This document shows positions 56,478-64,000 of a DNA stretch of 64,000 nucleotides, piece by piece. The translations under genes and the position numbers were made by a program. This DNA is from Streptomyces sp. NBC_00162 (GTDB lineage Bacteria; Actinomycetota; Actinomycetes; Streptomycetales; Streptomycetaceae). A model generated the notes under the pieces. The model was not told the origin of the DNA and searched no databases. It was given only the letters and a program-made list of their open reading frames with translations. Location: contig NZ_CP102509.1 of NCBI RefSeq assembly GCF_024611995.1, positions 5,208,001 to 5,272,000 of the forward strand. Direction: 5' to 3'. Position 1 is the first letter of the stretch. Each line of letters opens with the position of its first letter.

Positions 56478-56590
56478 CGAACAGTCAATTCCGGCCTGCC
56501 CTTTGTCTTCCCTCCGCAAGGCCCCGGGCGTACCTTGAGCCACCAATCTGATGTGTCGTCAGTAACTTGTGGCCCGAGGGGAAGACGAAG

Positions 56591-57268
56591 GTGTCCAACC
56601 GGAAACGCTCCACCGCGCTCGCGCTGGCCTCCGCGCTGGCCGGATCGGCGGTCCTGCTGGCCGCCCCCGCGGCCCACGCCGCCGTCGTCGACGTGGCCTA
56701 CGACTGCAAGACCCCGATCGGGGACAAGTCGGCGGTATCGCCCATCGAGATCAAGGCAGTCAAGGAAGGCGACGGCTACAAGCTGACGATGTCCTTCCAG
56801 AAGGGCGTCTCGTCCAGCCCGATCGAACTCGGCAAGGGCGCGATGAGCCCCAGCGCCGTCGTCCTCGTCGGCGGCGCCGAGAAGGCCTCCGTACCGGTCT
56901 CCGGCCCGCCCAACCCGGAGGCCGTGCCCGCCAACACCCCCATCAAGATCACCGACCTGTCGGGCACCTACACGCCCAAGAAGAGCGGCAAGGTCACCTT
57001 CACCGCCGGAGTGCTCACCATCAAGGCGATGGGCACCACGACCACCTGCACCCCCGGCAACAGCCCGGGACCCTCCCTGGAGCTGGACGTCACGGCCCCC
57101 GGCGGCGGCGCCGCTCAGTCCGGCGGCGGGGACGGGCAGGACACCCTCCCGCAGACCGGCCCCACCGACTCCGCCCTCGCCCTCGGCACCCTCGGCGGCA
57201 CCGTGCTGCTCTCCGGCGCGGCCGGCGTGCTCTGGCTGACCCGGCGCGGCCAGCGGGCCCGGTCCTGA
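56591..57268 (+). CDS. Sortase-anchored surface protein with LPQTG motif
   Basis: A 225-residue exported protein. Signal peptide 1-35 (LALASALAGSAVLLAAPAAHA). A beta-rich domain (about 36-165) begins VVDVAYDCKTPIG and has ITDLSGTYTPKKSGKVTF and TCTPGNSPGPSLELDV. A Gly-rich linker leads to LPQTG (185-189), a membrane helix and a basic tail. Its domain is clearly paralogous to the C-terminal domain of the fourth gene of the operon. GTG 56591 follows GAGGGGA. The domain is not one I can name with certainty. Likely covalently attached to the wall by a sortase encoded elsewhere. Confidence 0.85.
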   Translation: MSNRKRSTALALASALAGSAVLLAAPAAHAAVVDVAYDCKTPIGDKSAVSPIEIKAVKEGDGYKLTMSFQKGVSSSPIELGKGAMSPSAVVLVGGAEKASVPVSGPPNPEAVPANTPIKITDLSGTYTPKKSGKVTFTAGVLTIKAMGTTTTCTPGNSPGPSLELDVTAPGGGAAQSGGGDGQDTLPQTGPTDSALALGTLGGTVLLSGAAGVLWLTRRGQRARS

Positions 57269-57285
57269 ACGGAGCACCCCCGGCC

Positions 57286-58308
57286 ATGCCCGTGCTCCAC
57301 ACCCTCCAGCGGCTCGGGGTGCTGCTCCTCGCGGCCACCGCGCTGTACACGGCCGCCGCGAGCCCCGCGGCGGCCGAAGAGCCCGGCTGGACCGCCGAGC
57401 CAGCCGCCGGAACGACCGCCACCGCCCGGCCCGGCGGCGTCCGCCCGTACTACTACATGGCGGGCACCCCCGGCACCGTCCTGGAGGACCGCCTCGCCCT
57501 GGCCAACACCACCGACCAGGAGCGCACGATCACCCTGCGCGGGGCCGACGCCTACAACACCGCCGACGGCGCCTTCGCGGTCCGCCCGGCCGAGCCCGCG
57601 GCCGGAGGCCGCTCAGAAGGGCCCGGCACCGGCGCCGGATCCTGGATCAGCTTCGGCGCCGGAGCCACCGTGAAGATCCCGCCCCGCACCCGTGCGGTGG
57701 TCCCCTTCTCGCTCACCGTTCCGCCCTCCTCCCCGCCCGGCGACCACCCCGCCGCCGTGGTCGCCACCGAAGGCGGCCACGAGGTCGGCGTACGGGTCCA
57801 CCTGCGGGTCAGCGGCCCCACCCTGGCCGCCCTCACGGTCGAGGACGTCACCGTACGGGGCAAGGGCTCGGCCGCGGTCGTCGCCTACACCCTGGTCAAC
57901 CGCGGCAACGTGGCCCTCGCCCCCGAGCTGGGGCTGCGGGCCGAGGGCCTCTTCGGCGAGGTGCCGGGGCGCACCGGCCGCGCCCTGTCCGTCGAACTGC
58001 TCCCCGGCCAGCGGGTGGAGCTGACCGAACCCTGGCCCGGAGCCCCGGTCCTGGACCGGGTGCGCGTCACCCTCACCGTCACCGCCCCCGGCGGCGCCCG
58101 CGCGGTGGCAGACGGATCGCGCTGGCTCGTGCCCTGGAACCTCATCGGCTGGACGGGGGCGGGCCTGCTCGCCCTCGGCGGGACCACCGCGGCCGCGCTG
58201 TACTTCGTACGCGCCCGCCGTCCCCGCCGGAACGCGCCGGCCGGCGCACCGCCCGCGGCCGGACCTGCCCCTGCACCGGAACACGAACTGACGGGAGCCT
58301 CCAGGTGA
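57286..58308 (+). CDS. DUF916-like (WxL-interacting type) membrane-anchored protein
   Basis: A 340-residue protein. Signal peptide (about 1-31), then an extracellular region with PYYYMAGTPGTVLEDRLALA, TLRGADAYNTADGAFAVRP, WISFGAGATVKIPPRTRAVV and PPGDHPAAVVA. This order matches DUF916/WxLIP peptidoglycan-binding proteins of Firmicutes. A second beta domain (YTLVNRGNVALAPELGL), one membrane helix (about 280-305) and a basic cytoplasmic tail follow. It begins 17 bases after the first surface gene, and its stop overlaps the next by four bases. Confidence 0.82.
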   Translation: MPVLHTLQRLGVLLLAATALYTAAASPAAAEEPGWTAEPAAGTTATARPGGVRPYYYMAGTPGTVLEDRLALANTTDQERTITLRGADAYNTADGAFAVRPAEPAAGGRSEGPGTGAGSWISFGAGATVKIPPRTRAVVPFSLTVPPSSPPGDHPAAVVATEGGHEVGVRVHLRVSGPTLAALTVEDVTVRGKGSAAVVAYTLVNRGNVALAPELGLRAEGLFGEVPGRTGRALSVELLPGQRVELTEPWPGAPVLDRVRVTLTVTAPGGARAVADGSRWLVPWNLIGWTGAGLLALGGTTAAALYFVRARRPRRNAPAGAPPAAGPAPAPEHELTGASR

Positions 58309-59408
58309 GAAGACTCGGAGCCCTGCTCGCAGCCGGGCTGGCGGTGTGCGCGCTGGCCCTGTTCCCGGCGCCCCCGGCCGCGGCCGACGAGGGCAAGCCC
58401 GCCGTGGCGCTCTCGCTCCAGGAGGCCGCCAAGGGCACCGAGATCACCGTCACCGGCACCGGCTGGCGGGCCAAGACCCTGGTGATGCTGCTGGTCTGCG
58501 GGCAGAACATGATCGGCGGTACCAACAGCTGCGCCAACGCCGACGGCGCCGCTGTATCCGTCGCCGACGACGGGCACTTCGCCGCGCAGCTGCCCGTGGT
58601 GGCACCGCCCAAGCCCTGCCCCTGCGTCGTCAACGTCACCTCCGTCAACGGCGACCAGTCCACCGTCGCCGCCGCGTTGAAGATCACCGACCACCCGGTG
58701 GCCGAGCTGCCCGCCGAATCCGGCACGGCCCGCCTCGCGATGCTCACCGGCGTCCGGCTGGAGGGCGACGACGGGGTGCTGACCTGGTTCGGCGCCCCGC
58801 CCAGCCGCAAGTTCAAGGTCACCGTCGGCAATCTCGGCTCGGCCCCCGTCAAGGACCCGGTCTTCCAACTCGGCACCGCCCACGGGGTGTTCGCACCGCT
58901 GTGGGAGGAGGTCCGCTGGAAGGGCAGCATCGCGCCGGGCGGCAAGGCGGAGATCGCCCTGGACGTGGCCCTCACCGCGGGCGCCCACGGCGACTACACG
59001 ATCTCCCTCAAGTACGGCGAGACCGTCGTGGCCACCCAGCCCTGGGGCGTGGACCGGCCGTACGGGGTCCTGCTGTTCTGGGGCCTGCTCCTGCTGGTCA
59101 TCCCGGCCGCGGTCTTCCGCGTCGGCATGGCCGTCGTCGACAAGGTCCGGCCGCGCACCGCGCCCCCCGGCCGCCACCGGGGAGCCCGCATCCCCGAGGC
59201 GGCGGCCGCGGTGACGGGCCGCCTGCCCAGGATTCCCGCCGTACGAGGACCCGCGCGCGCGGCCACCCCGCCGCCGGCCACTTCCTCGGCGACCCACGAG
59301 ACCCCCACGGCGGCCCTGCCGTGGTTCACCCCGGACAGCGCGCCGGAGACAGCACCACAGACGTCCGCACCGTCTGAGAACCGTTCGACGACGAAGGGAC
59401 ATTCGTGA
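58305..59408 (+). CDS. Membrane-anchored surface protein, third gene of the operon
   Basis: A 367-residue protein: signal peptide (1-27) and an Ig-like domain (about 30-125, GTEITVTGTGWRAKTLVMLL with paired Cys in CGQN, SCAN and PCPCVVN) reminiscent of neocarzinostatin-fold domains. A second beta domain (about 145-245, KFKVTVGNLGSAPVKDP), a membrane helix (about 252-272) and a disordered cytoplasmic tail of about 90 residues follow. GTG 58305 overlaps the upstream stop and its own stop overlaps the next start. It is probably part of one surface assembly with its neighbours. Confidence 0.82.
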   Translation: MRRLGALLAAGLAVCALALFPAPPAAADEGKPAVALSLQEAAKGTEITVTGTGWRAKTLVMLLVCGQNMIGGTNSCANADGAAVSVADDGHFAAQLPVVAPPKPCPCVVNVTSVNGDQSTVAAALKITDHPVAELPAESGTARLAMLTGVRLEGDDGVLTWFGAPPSRKFKVTVGNLGSAPVKDPVFQLGTAHGVFAPLWEEVRWKGSIAPGGKAEIALDVALTAGAHGDYTISLKYGETVVATQPWGVDRPYGVLLFWGLLLLVIPAAVFRVGMAVVDKVRPRTAPPGRHRGARIPEAAAAVTGRLPRIPAVRGPARAATPPPATSSATHETPTAALPWFTPDSAPETAPQTSAPSENRSTTKGHS

Positions 59409-60712
59409 AGACCCAACGGAGGGTGAGCGCGGCCGTGGTCGCGCTGCTGCTCGGCGGCGCGGGTATCGCCATTTCGGCTTCTCCTGCCCTGGCCGCCGAG
59501 GCCACATTCAAGGTCAAGTGCGTTCCGCCGGCCGGCGGAGGCGACCCGGTGGAGGGCGAGACCACCGCCAAGATCACGGCCCCGGCCACCGCCAAGGTCG
59601 GTGACGAGGTCGACGTGGTCTGGGAGACCGTGAAGCCCGCCTCGAACAACACGGACCTGATGGACATCCCGCAGGACTCCGTCCAGCCCACCGGCTGGAT
59701 CGCGGTGGGCGGCGGGATGGGCGAGCTGAAGGTCGTCGGGGAGAAGAAGAACCCGCCGATCCCGAAGAAGGCCCCCATGGTCATGTCACCCATGAAGGGC
59801 AAGCTGAAGCTCACCAAGGCCGGCAAGATCACCCTGACCCCCGGCAAGTACGACGTCGCCGTCACGTTCTCCTTCGGCACCTTCGTCACCAAGTGCGCGC
59901 CGACCGGCGAGGTGAAGGGCGGGGCGACCATCGATGTCTCGGCCGGCTCCAGCGGCGGGACGACGAGCGGCGGCACCACGAGCGGCGGCACGACCACGGG
60001 CGGGGCGACCACCGGCGGCTCCACCACCGGCGGCGGTTCCACCACCACCTCGGGCGGCTCCACCACCGGCGGAGGCGGCGGCCAGACCGACTTCCCGGGC
60101 AAGGCCGTCGAGGTCGCCTTCGACTGCGGCCCGGTCGTCCCCGGGGGCATCAAGACCCCGGTCACGATCAACGCGAAGAAGAACGGCGGCAGCTACGACC
60201 TGACCGTCAAGACGGCGAAGGGCGCGATGGCCGCGCCCATGGCCCTGCCGGCGGGGGCCCTCAAGCCCTCGATGAACGTCAAACTCGGCGGCGCGGACAG
60301 CGGAACGGTCAAGGTCTCCGGCCCGGCCAACGCGGAGCCGATCCCTGACAAGGCCCCTGTCAGCCTCAACGACATGACCGGCACCTACAAGCCGGGCAAG
60401 ACCGGCAAGGTGTCGCTGAGCCCGGACCAGCTGACCATCGACGTCACGATGGCCCCGGGCTCCACGCCGATCAACGTGCCCTGCAAGGCGACCAGCAGCG
60501 GCGTCTCGCTGGAGCTGGACACCGCCGCCCAGCCGGGCGGCTCCGGCTCGGCGACCACCACCGGCACCAGCACCTCCGGCGGCCTCGCCGAGACCGGCGC
60601 CGAGGACGAGGGCGGCATCAAGGCCCTGGCCCTGGTCGCCGGCACGGTGATCCTGCTCGGTGCCGGCGTCTTCACCTTCACCCCGTGGCGCCGCCTGCGC
60701 GGCACCCGCTAG
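59405..60712 (+). CDS. Two-domain surface protein with LAETG sortase motif
   Basis: A 435-residue protein: signal peptide (1-31) and a first Cys-containing beta domain (about 33-178, ATFKVKCVPP to FGTFVTKCAPTG). A Gly/Ser/Thr-rich linker (about 182-230) precedes a second domain (about 236-378) that begins VEVAFDCGPVV and contains LNDMTGTYKPGKTGKVSL, paralogous to the domain of the first gene. It ends with LAETG (394-398), a membrane helix and a basic tail. LAxTG is the motif of class E sortases in actinobacteria. GTG 59405 overlaps the upstream stop. Confidence 0.86.
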   Translation: MKTQRRVSAAVVALLLGGAGIAISASPALAAEATFKVKCVPPAGGGDPVEGETTAKITAPATAKVGDEVDVVWETVKPASNNTDLMDIPQDSVQPTGWIAVGGGMGELKVVGEKKNPPIPKKAPMVMSPMKGKLKLTKAGKITLTPGKYDVAVTFSFGTFVTKCAPTGEVKGGATIDVSAGSSGGTTSGGTTSGGTTTGGATTGGSTTGGGSTTTSGGSTTGGGGGQTDFPGKAVEVAFDCGPVVPGGIKTPVTINAKKNGGSYDLTVKTAKGAMAAPMALPAGALKPSMNVKLGGADSGTVKVSGPANAEPIPDKAPVSLNDMTGTYKPGKTGKVSLSPDQLTIDVTMAPGSTPINVPCKATSSGVSLELDTAAQPGGSGSATTTGTSTSGGLAETGAEDEGGIKALALVAGTVILLGAGVFTFTPWRRLRGTR

Positions 60713-60723
60713 CCCGGAAACGC

Positions 60724-60761
60724 GAGCGGCCCGGCACACCTTTCGGTGTGCCGGGCCGCTC
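60724..60761. terminator. 17-bp perfect bidirectional stem-loop
   Basis: GAGCGGCCCGGCACACC (60724-60740), loop TTTC, exact complement to 60761. It separates the surface operon from the convergent POT transporter gene. Confidence 0.8.
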
Positions 60762-60779
60762 ACGTGCCGGAGGGGTGCG

Positions 60780-62297
60780 TCAGTGCACGCCACCCATGAG
60801 GGTCTGGACCTTCTTGCGGTACGAGTAGACCGCGAAACCGGCCAGGACCGCGGCGAGCGCCTGGAAGGCGATCACCGAGGTGCCGTTGAGGTCCACCCCG
60901 CCGATGGACAGGAGGCTGGTGATGCAGTCACCGGCGGTGACCGCGAGGAACCAGACACCCATCATCTGGGAGGCGTACTTCTGCGGGGCCATCTTCGTGG
61001 TGACGGAGAGGCCGACCGGGGAGACGCACAGCTCGCCGATGGTCTGGATCATGTAGATCGAGACCAGCCACATCGGGGAGACCTTGACGTCGCCGGTCGC
61101 CATGCCCATCGGCACGATGAAGACGAAGAACGAGGCACCGATCAGGACCAGGCCCATCGCGAACTTCACGATGGTGTTCGGCTCCTGGTTCTTGCGGGCC
61201 AGCCACAGCCACAGCCAGGCGAAGACCGGGGCCAGGGCCATCACGAACAGCGGGTTCAGCGACTGGTACCAGGTGGCCGAGAAGTCGAAGCCGAAGACGG
61301 TGCCGGCGGTCTTGTCGTCCGCGAACAGGGACAGCGTGGAGCCACCCTGGTCGTAGATCATCCAGAAGACGGCAGCGGCGATGAAGAACCAGATGTACGC
61401 GGTCATCTTCGACTGCTCGGAGCCCGACAGGTCCTTGTCGCGCTTGATGCGCGCCAGCACGGCGATCGGGATGATCAGGCCCGCCAGCGTCAGCGGGACC
61501 AGGGCCCAGTTGAGCGTGTAGGCACCGAGGGCCACCACGGCGCCGTAGAAGAGGGCGATGCCCAGGACGGCGAAGACGACCTTGGTGAGGACGGCCTTGC
61601 GCTCCTCCGGGGACAGCGGGTTCGGGACCAGGCTGCTCTTCGGGCTCAGGTGCTTGGTGCCGAGCAGGAACTGGACGAGACCGAGGCCCATGCCGACGGC
61701 GGCGAGGGCGAAGCCCATGTGCCAGTTGTGCTCCTTGCCGACCGTGCCGACGACGAGCGGGGCGACGAAGGCGCCGAGGTTGATGCCGACGTAGAAGAGG
61801 GTGAAGCCACCGTCGCGGCGCGGGTCCTCAGGGCCGTCGTACAGGTGGCCGACCATCGTGGAGATGTTGGCCTTGAGCAGACCGGAACCGGCCGCCACCA
61901 GGATCAGACCGACGAAGAACATCGCCTGGCCCGGAAGGGCCAGCGACAGGTGACCAGCCATGATCACGAAACCGGCGATCGCGACCGTCTTGCGGGCGCC
62001 CCAGACGCGGTCGCCGAACCATCCGCCCGGCATGGCCATCAGGTAGACCATCGAGACGTACACGGAGTAGATCGCCGTGGTGGTGGCCGCGGTCATCGCG
62101 AGGCCGCCGCCCTGGCTGCCCGTGGCGGCGTCGGCACCGCCCGAGACCAGGTAGTACACGAGAAGTGCGCGCATGCCGTAGTAGGAGAAGCGCTCCCACA
62201 TCTCGGTCATGAACAGCGTGGCCAGGCCACGGGGGTGGCCGAAGAAGGTCTTCTCGGTGGACGGATCCGCCGCGTCCCTCGTCAGGCTGGAAGCCAT
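60780..62297 (-). CDS. POT/PTR-family proton-dependent di-/tripeptide transporter
   Basis: A 505-residue protein with about 14 hydrophobic helices. Family signatures are FMTEMWERFSYYGMRALL (the ExxERF proton/peptide site), GGWFGDRVWGARKT, and LFYVGINLGAFVAP. It imports short peptides with protons. ATG 62297 (MASSLTRDAADP) has AAGGA 7 nt upstream; the in-frame extension upstream is rejected as it lacks a ribosome site. Confidence 0.94.
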   Translation of the reverse strand: MASSLTRDAADPSTEKTFFGHPRGLATLFMTEMWERFSYYGMRALLVYYLVSGGADAATGSQGGGLAMTAATTTAIYSVYVSMVYLMAMPGGWFGDRVWGARKTVAIAGFVIMAGHLSLALPGQAMFFVGLILVAAGSGLLKANISTMVGHLYDGPEDPRRDGGFTLFYVGINLGAFVAPLVVGTVGKEHNWHMGFALAAVGMGLGLVQFLLGTKHLSPKSSLVPNPLSPEERKAVLTKVVFAVLGIALFYGAVVALGAYTLNWALVPLTLAGLIIPIAVLARIKRDKDLSGSEQSKMTAYIWFFIAAAVFWMIYDQGGSTLSLFADDKTAGTVFGFDFSATWYQSLNPLFVMALAPVFAWLWLWLARKNQEPNTIVKFAMGLVLIGASFFVFIVPMGMATGDVKVSPMWLVSIYMIQTIGELCVSPVGLSVTTKMAPQKYASQMMGVWFLAVTAGDCITSLLSIGGVDLNGTSVIAFQALAAVLAGFAVYSYRKKVQTLMGGVH

Positions 62298-62779
62298 GGT
62301 CGATCCTTGCTTGCTCGGGACGCGTGGCTTCGTGAGCCCATCAGCGCCCGGTGGGGGGTGGCCGGCACCGGCAGCGGAAGTCCCACCCCACGCCCGGGGG
62401 TCTCGCCCCCGTGGGGTCGGGGGTGAAGGGATGTCCGTAACCGAGATCCACGCCCGGCCGCGCATCATCGCGCGACGGGCCCGGCCCACAGGTCATTCAC
62501 TGTCATCAAGCCCGGACAGGTCAGTCCGTCAAGACTGCCCGTTTCGGTCAGGACAGAAATAGAGACCTTCGGCGCGCTTTTCGGCACAAAGGTCCCTGAG
62601 GTAGTGCATCAGGCGTCTCGACACCATACGACAGGACAGGGCGGCATAAGGAAGGACTTGAGATATGGATCACAAGGTGGCGCGGGAACCGTTCGACCAT
62701 ATTCGAAGGCGGTTAGTAGTTCATAAGCCCAGATAGGCAGGGGTGTTCCTGCGGCCCCCTAGATCCAGCCGCCGCGGAC
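62298..62779. other. Intergenic region between POT transporter and two-component system
   Basis: No supported gene. It is AT-richer from about 62560, with an AGACCTT/AAGGTC-type weak inverted pair around 62560-62595. It should contain the leftward POT promoter; none could be fixed. Confidence 0.5.
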
Positions 62780-62785
62780 TACCAT
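62780..62785 (+). promoter_or_regulatory. Candidate -10 of a leaderless promoter
   Basis: TACCAT lies 7 bases before the ATG at 62793, and there is no Shine-Dalgarno-like sequence before that start. Transcription would begin at or next to the A of the start codon. Confidence 0.45.
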
Positions 62786-62792
62786 CACCCAC

Positions 62793-63470
62793 ATGACGCG
62801 TGTACTGCTCGCCGAGGACGACGCATCCATCTCGGAACCCCTGGCCCGCGCTCTGCGCCGGGAGGGGTACGAGGTCGAGGTCCGGGAGGACGGCCCCACG
62901 GCCCTGGACGCCGGGCTGCAGGGCGGCGTCGACCTCGTCGTCCTGGACCTCGGGCTGCCGGGCATGGATGGCCTGGAAGTGGCCCGCCGGCTGCGTGCCG
63001 AGGGCCACGGCTTCCCGATCCTGGTCCTCACCGCCCGCGCGGACGAGGTCGACACGGTCGTCGGCCTCGACGCCGGCGCCGACGACTACGTGACCAAGCC
63101 CTTCCGCCTCGCCGAACTGCTGGCCCGGGTCCGGGCCCTGCTCCGGCGCGGCGCGAACGAGACGGCCCAGCCCCCCGCCACCCACGGCGTGCGCATCGAC
63201 GTCGAATCGCACCGGGCCTGGATGGGGGAGGAGGAGCTCCAGCTCACGGCCAAGGAGTTCGACCTGCTGCGCGTCCTGGTCCGCGACGCCGGCCGGGTCG
63301 TCACCCGCGACCAGCTCATGCGCGAGGTCTGGGACACCACCTGGTGGTCCTCCACCAAGACCCTCGACATGCACATCTCCTGGCTGCGCAAGAAGCTGGG
63401 CGACGACGCCGCCAACCCCCGCTACATCGCCACCGTCCGGGGCGTCGGCTTCCGCTTCGAGAAGAGCTGA
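62793..63470 (+). CDS. OmpR/PhoB-family response regulator
   Basis: A 225-residue two-component regulator. The receiver domain has acidic pocket AEDD, phosphoacceptor Asp52 in VVLDLGLPGMDG, and conserved Lys in YVTKPF. The winged-helix output domain includes LTAKEFDLLRVLVRDAGRVV and KTLDMHISWLRKKLGDD, YIATVRGVGFRFE. It probably starts leaderless. The partner kinase begins 14 bases after its stop. Confidence 0.95.
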   Translation: MTRVLLAEDDASISEPLARALRREGYEVEVREDGPTALDAGLQGGVDLVVLDLGLPGMDGLEVARRLRAEGHGFPILVLTARADEVDTVVGLDAGADDYVTKPFRLAELLARVRALLRRGANETAQPPATHGVRIDVESHRAWMGEEELQLTAKEFDLLRVLVRDAGRVVTRDQLMREVWDTTWWSSTKTLDMHISWLRKKLGDDAANPRYIATVRGVGFRFEKS

Positions 63471-63484
63471 GCACCTTCTAAGCC

Positions 63485-64000
63485 ATGCGCCGCCGTCTGA
63501 TCAACTCCACGCTCGCCGTCGTACTCGTCGTGATCGCCGTCTTCGGCGTCTCCCTGGTGATCGTGGAGACCCGGACCATCACCAGCAGCGCCCAGGACCG
63601 CATCGAGTACGAGGCGCAGCGACTGGTGGGCATCGTCGAGGCGAACGTCCTGGAGAGGAAGCAGGTCGCCCCGACGGCCCTCGCCGACCAGCTGGACGTC
63701 GGCCACCACGCCACGATCACCATCCCCGGGCAGCCCCCGGTGGAGGTCGGCGACCGGATCGACGAAGACGTCATCCGCGGCACCGCGCGCGGCGAGCAGG
63801 GCGAGATCGTGGTCGTCGAGGAAGCCCACTCCACCGTCACCAAGGAGGTCGGGCGGACCCTCGTGGTGGTCGGCGCCGTCGCGCTGCTGGCCGTCGTGGC
63901 GGCCGTACTGCTCGCCGTACGGCAGGCGAACCGGCTGGCCTCCCCGCTCACCGACCTCGCCGAGACCGCCGAGCGCCTCGGATCGGGAGACCCGCGGCCC
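63485..64000 (+). CDS. Sensor histidine kinase (3' part outside window)
   Basis: Only the first 172 codons are present. MRRRLINSTLAVVLVVIAVF starts the first membrane helix (about 8-28). A short extracytoplasmic region (about 30-118, ITSSAQDRIEYEAQRL) follows, then a second helix (about 125-147), then ANRLASPLTDLAETAERLGS, the start of a HAMP linker. The catalytic part lies beyond base 64000. The signal sensed cannot be told. Confidence 0.9.
   Translation, partial: MRRRLINSTLAVVLVVIAVFGVSLVIVETRTITSSAQDRIEYEAQRLVGIVEANVLERKQVAPTALADQLDVGHHATITIPGQPPVEVGDRIDEDVIRGTARGEQGEIVVVEEAHSTVTKEVGRTLVVVGAVALLAVVAAVLLAVRQANRLASPLTDLAETAERLGSGDPRP

Noticed and set aside
59949..60095. GGCGGC/ACCACC repeats as a non-coding microsatellite
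   Set aside because: They encode the Gly/Ser/Thr linker of the LAETG surface protein in frame; only a coding low-complexity region.

Overview
The window is chromosomal DNA from a Streptomyces or very close relative. The evidence is very high GC with strong third-position GC bias, many GTG starts, Tat and long Ala-rich signal peptides, paired Rpf/LysM genes, a tRNA-Leu with anticodon UAA (bldA), sortase motifs LPQTG and LAETG, and a gene order (mfd, CYP107U-type P450, two rpf genes, eno, divIC, ppx, ndh, cfa-like, bldA, thiolase, cystathionine beta-synthase, hut genes) that matches from memory the SCO3110-SCO3060 part of S. coelicolor. No insertion sequence, prophage or CRISPR array was seen.

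Layout. 1-7.1 kb: 3' part of mfd, a small antitoxin-like gene, a soluble Ser/Thr kinase with small membrane partners, and a membrane-anchored half-length BMP-type domain. 7.2-18.4 kb: one 3572-residue secreted RHS/YD-repeat protein with a DNRLRE-like region, three LamG-like domains, an RHS core, a Lys-rich/Gly-rich segment, an autoproteolytic HINT domain and a GIY-YIG-like nuclease tip. An overlapping small gene of a family I do not recognise follows it and is probably the immunity gene. Both the tip and this gene are visibly less GC-biased than their surroundings, which suggests an exchanged module. 18.9-24.9 kb: a Tat-exported NlpC/P60 hydrolase, a YfhO-type membrane protein, a SurA-like lipoprotein and MazG. 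24.9-36.8 kb: flavohaemoprotein and P450 (divergent), two Rpf-LysM muralytic enzymes (the second under a ydaO-type c-di-AMP riboswitch), enolase, DivIC, DUF501, Ppx/GppA, NDH-II and a cyclopropane synthase-like methyltransferase.

36.9-49.3 kb: a MacB/FtsX-type ABC exporter pair, the bldA tRNA, a Bax-inhibitor-1 family protein, small conserved genes, thiolase, SGNH hydrolase, cystathionine beta-synthase and an RpiR-type regulator. 49.5-56.5 kb: a divergent PLP decarboxylase-like gene and the histidine utilisation genes hutU, an M20 amidohydrolase, hutF and hutI. A dispersed intergenic repeat occurs three times here, twice as a head-to-head pair before the decarboxylase end and once just before hutI. 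56.6-60.7 kb: a tight four-gene operon for cell-surface proteins whose first and last members carry sortase signals and share a paralogous domain. 60.8-64 kb: a POT peptide transporter and an OmpR-type two-component system cut by the window end.

Most genes are core functions. The accessory features most worth attention are the RHS toxin and its candidate immunity gene, the four-gene surface operon, the decarboxylase-like enzyme with an altered catalytic motif, and the M20 enzyme in the hut operon. Many transcription units end in long perfect inverted repeats, often without a U-tract. All assignments come from reading the sequence and from knowledge of the families; no database search was run.
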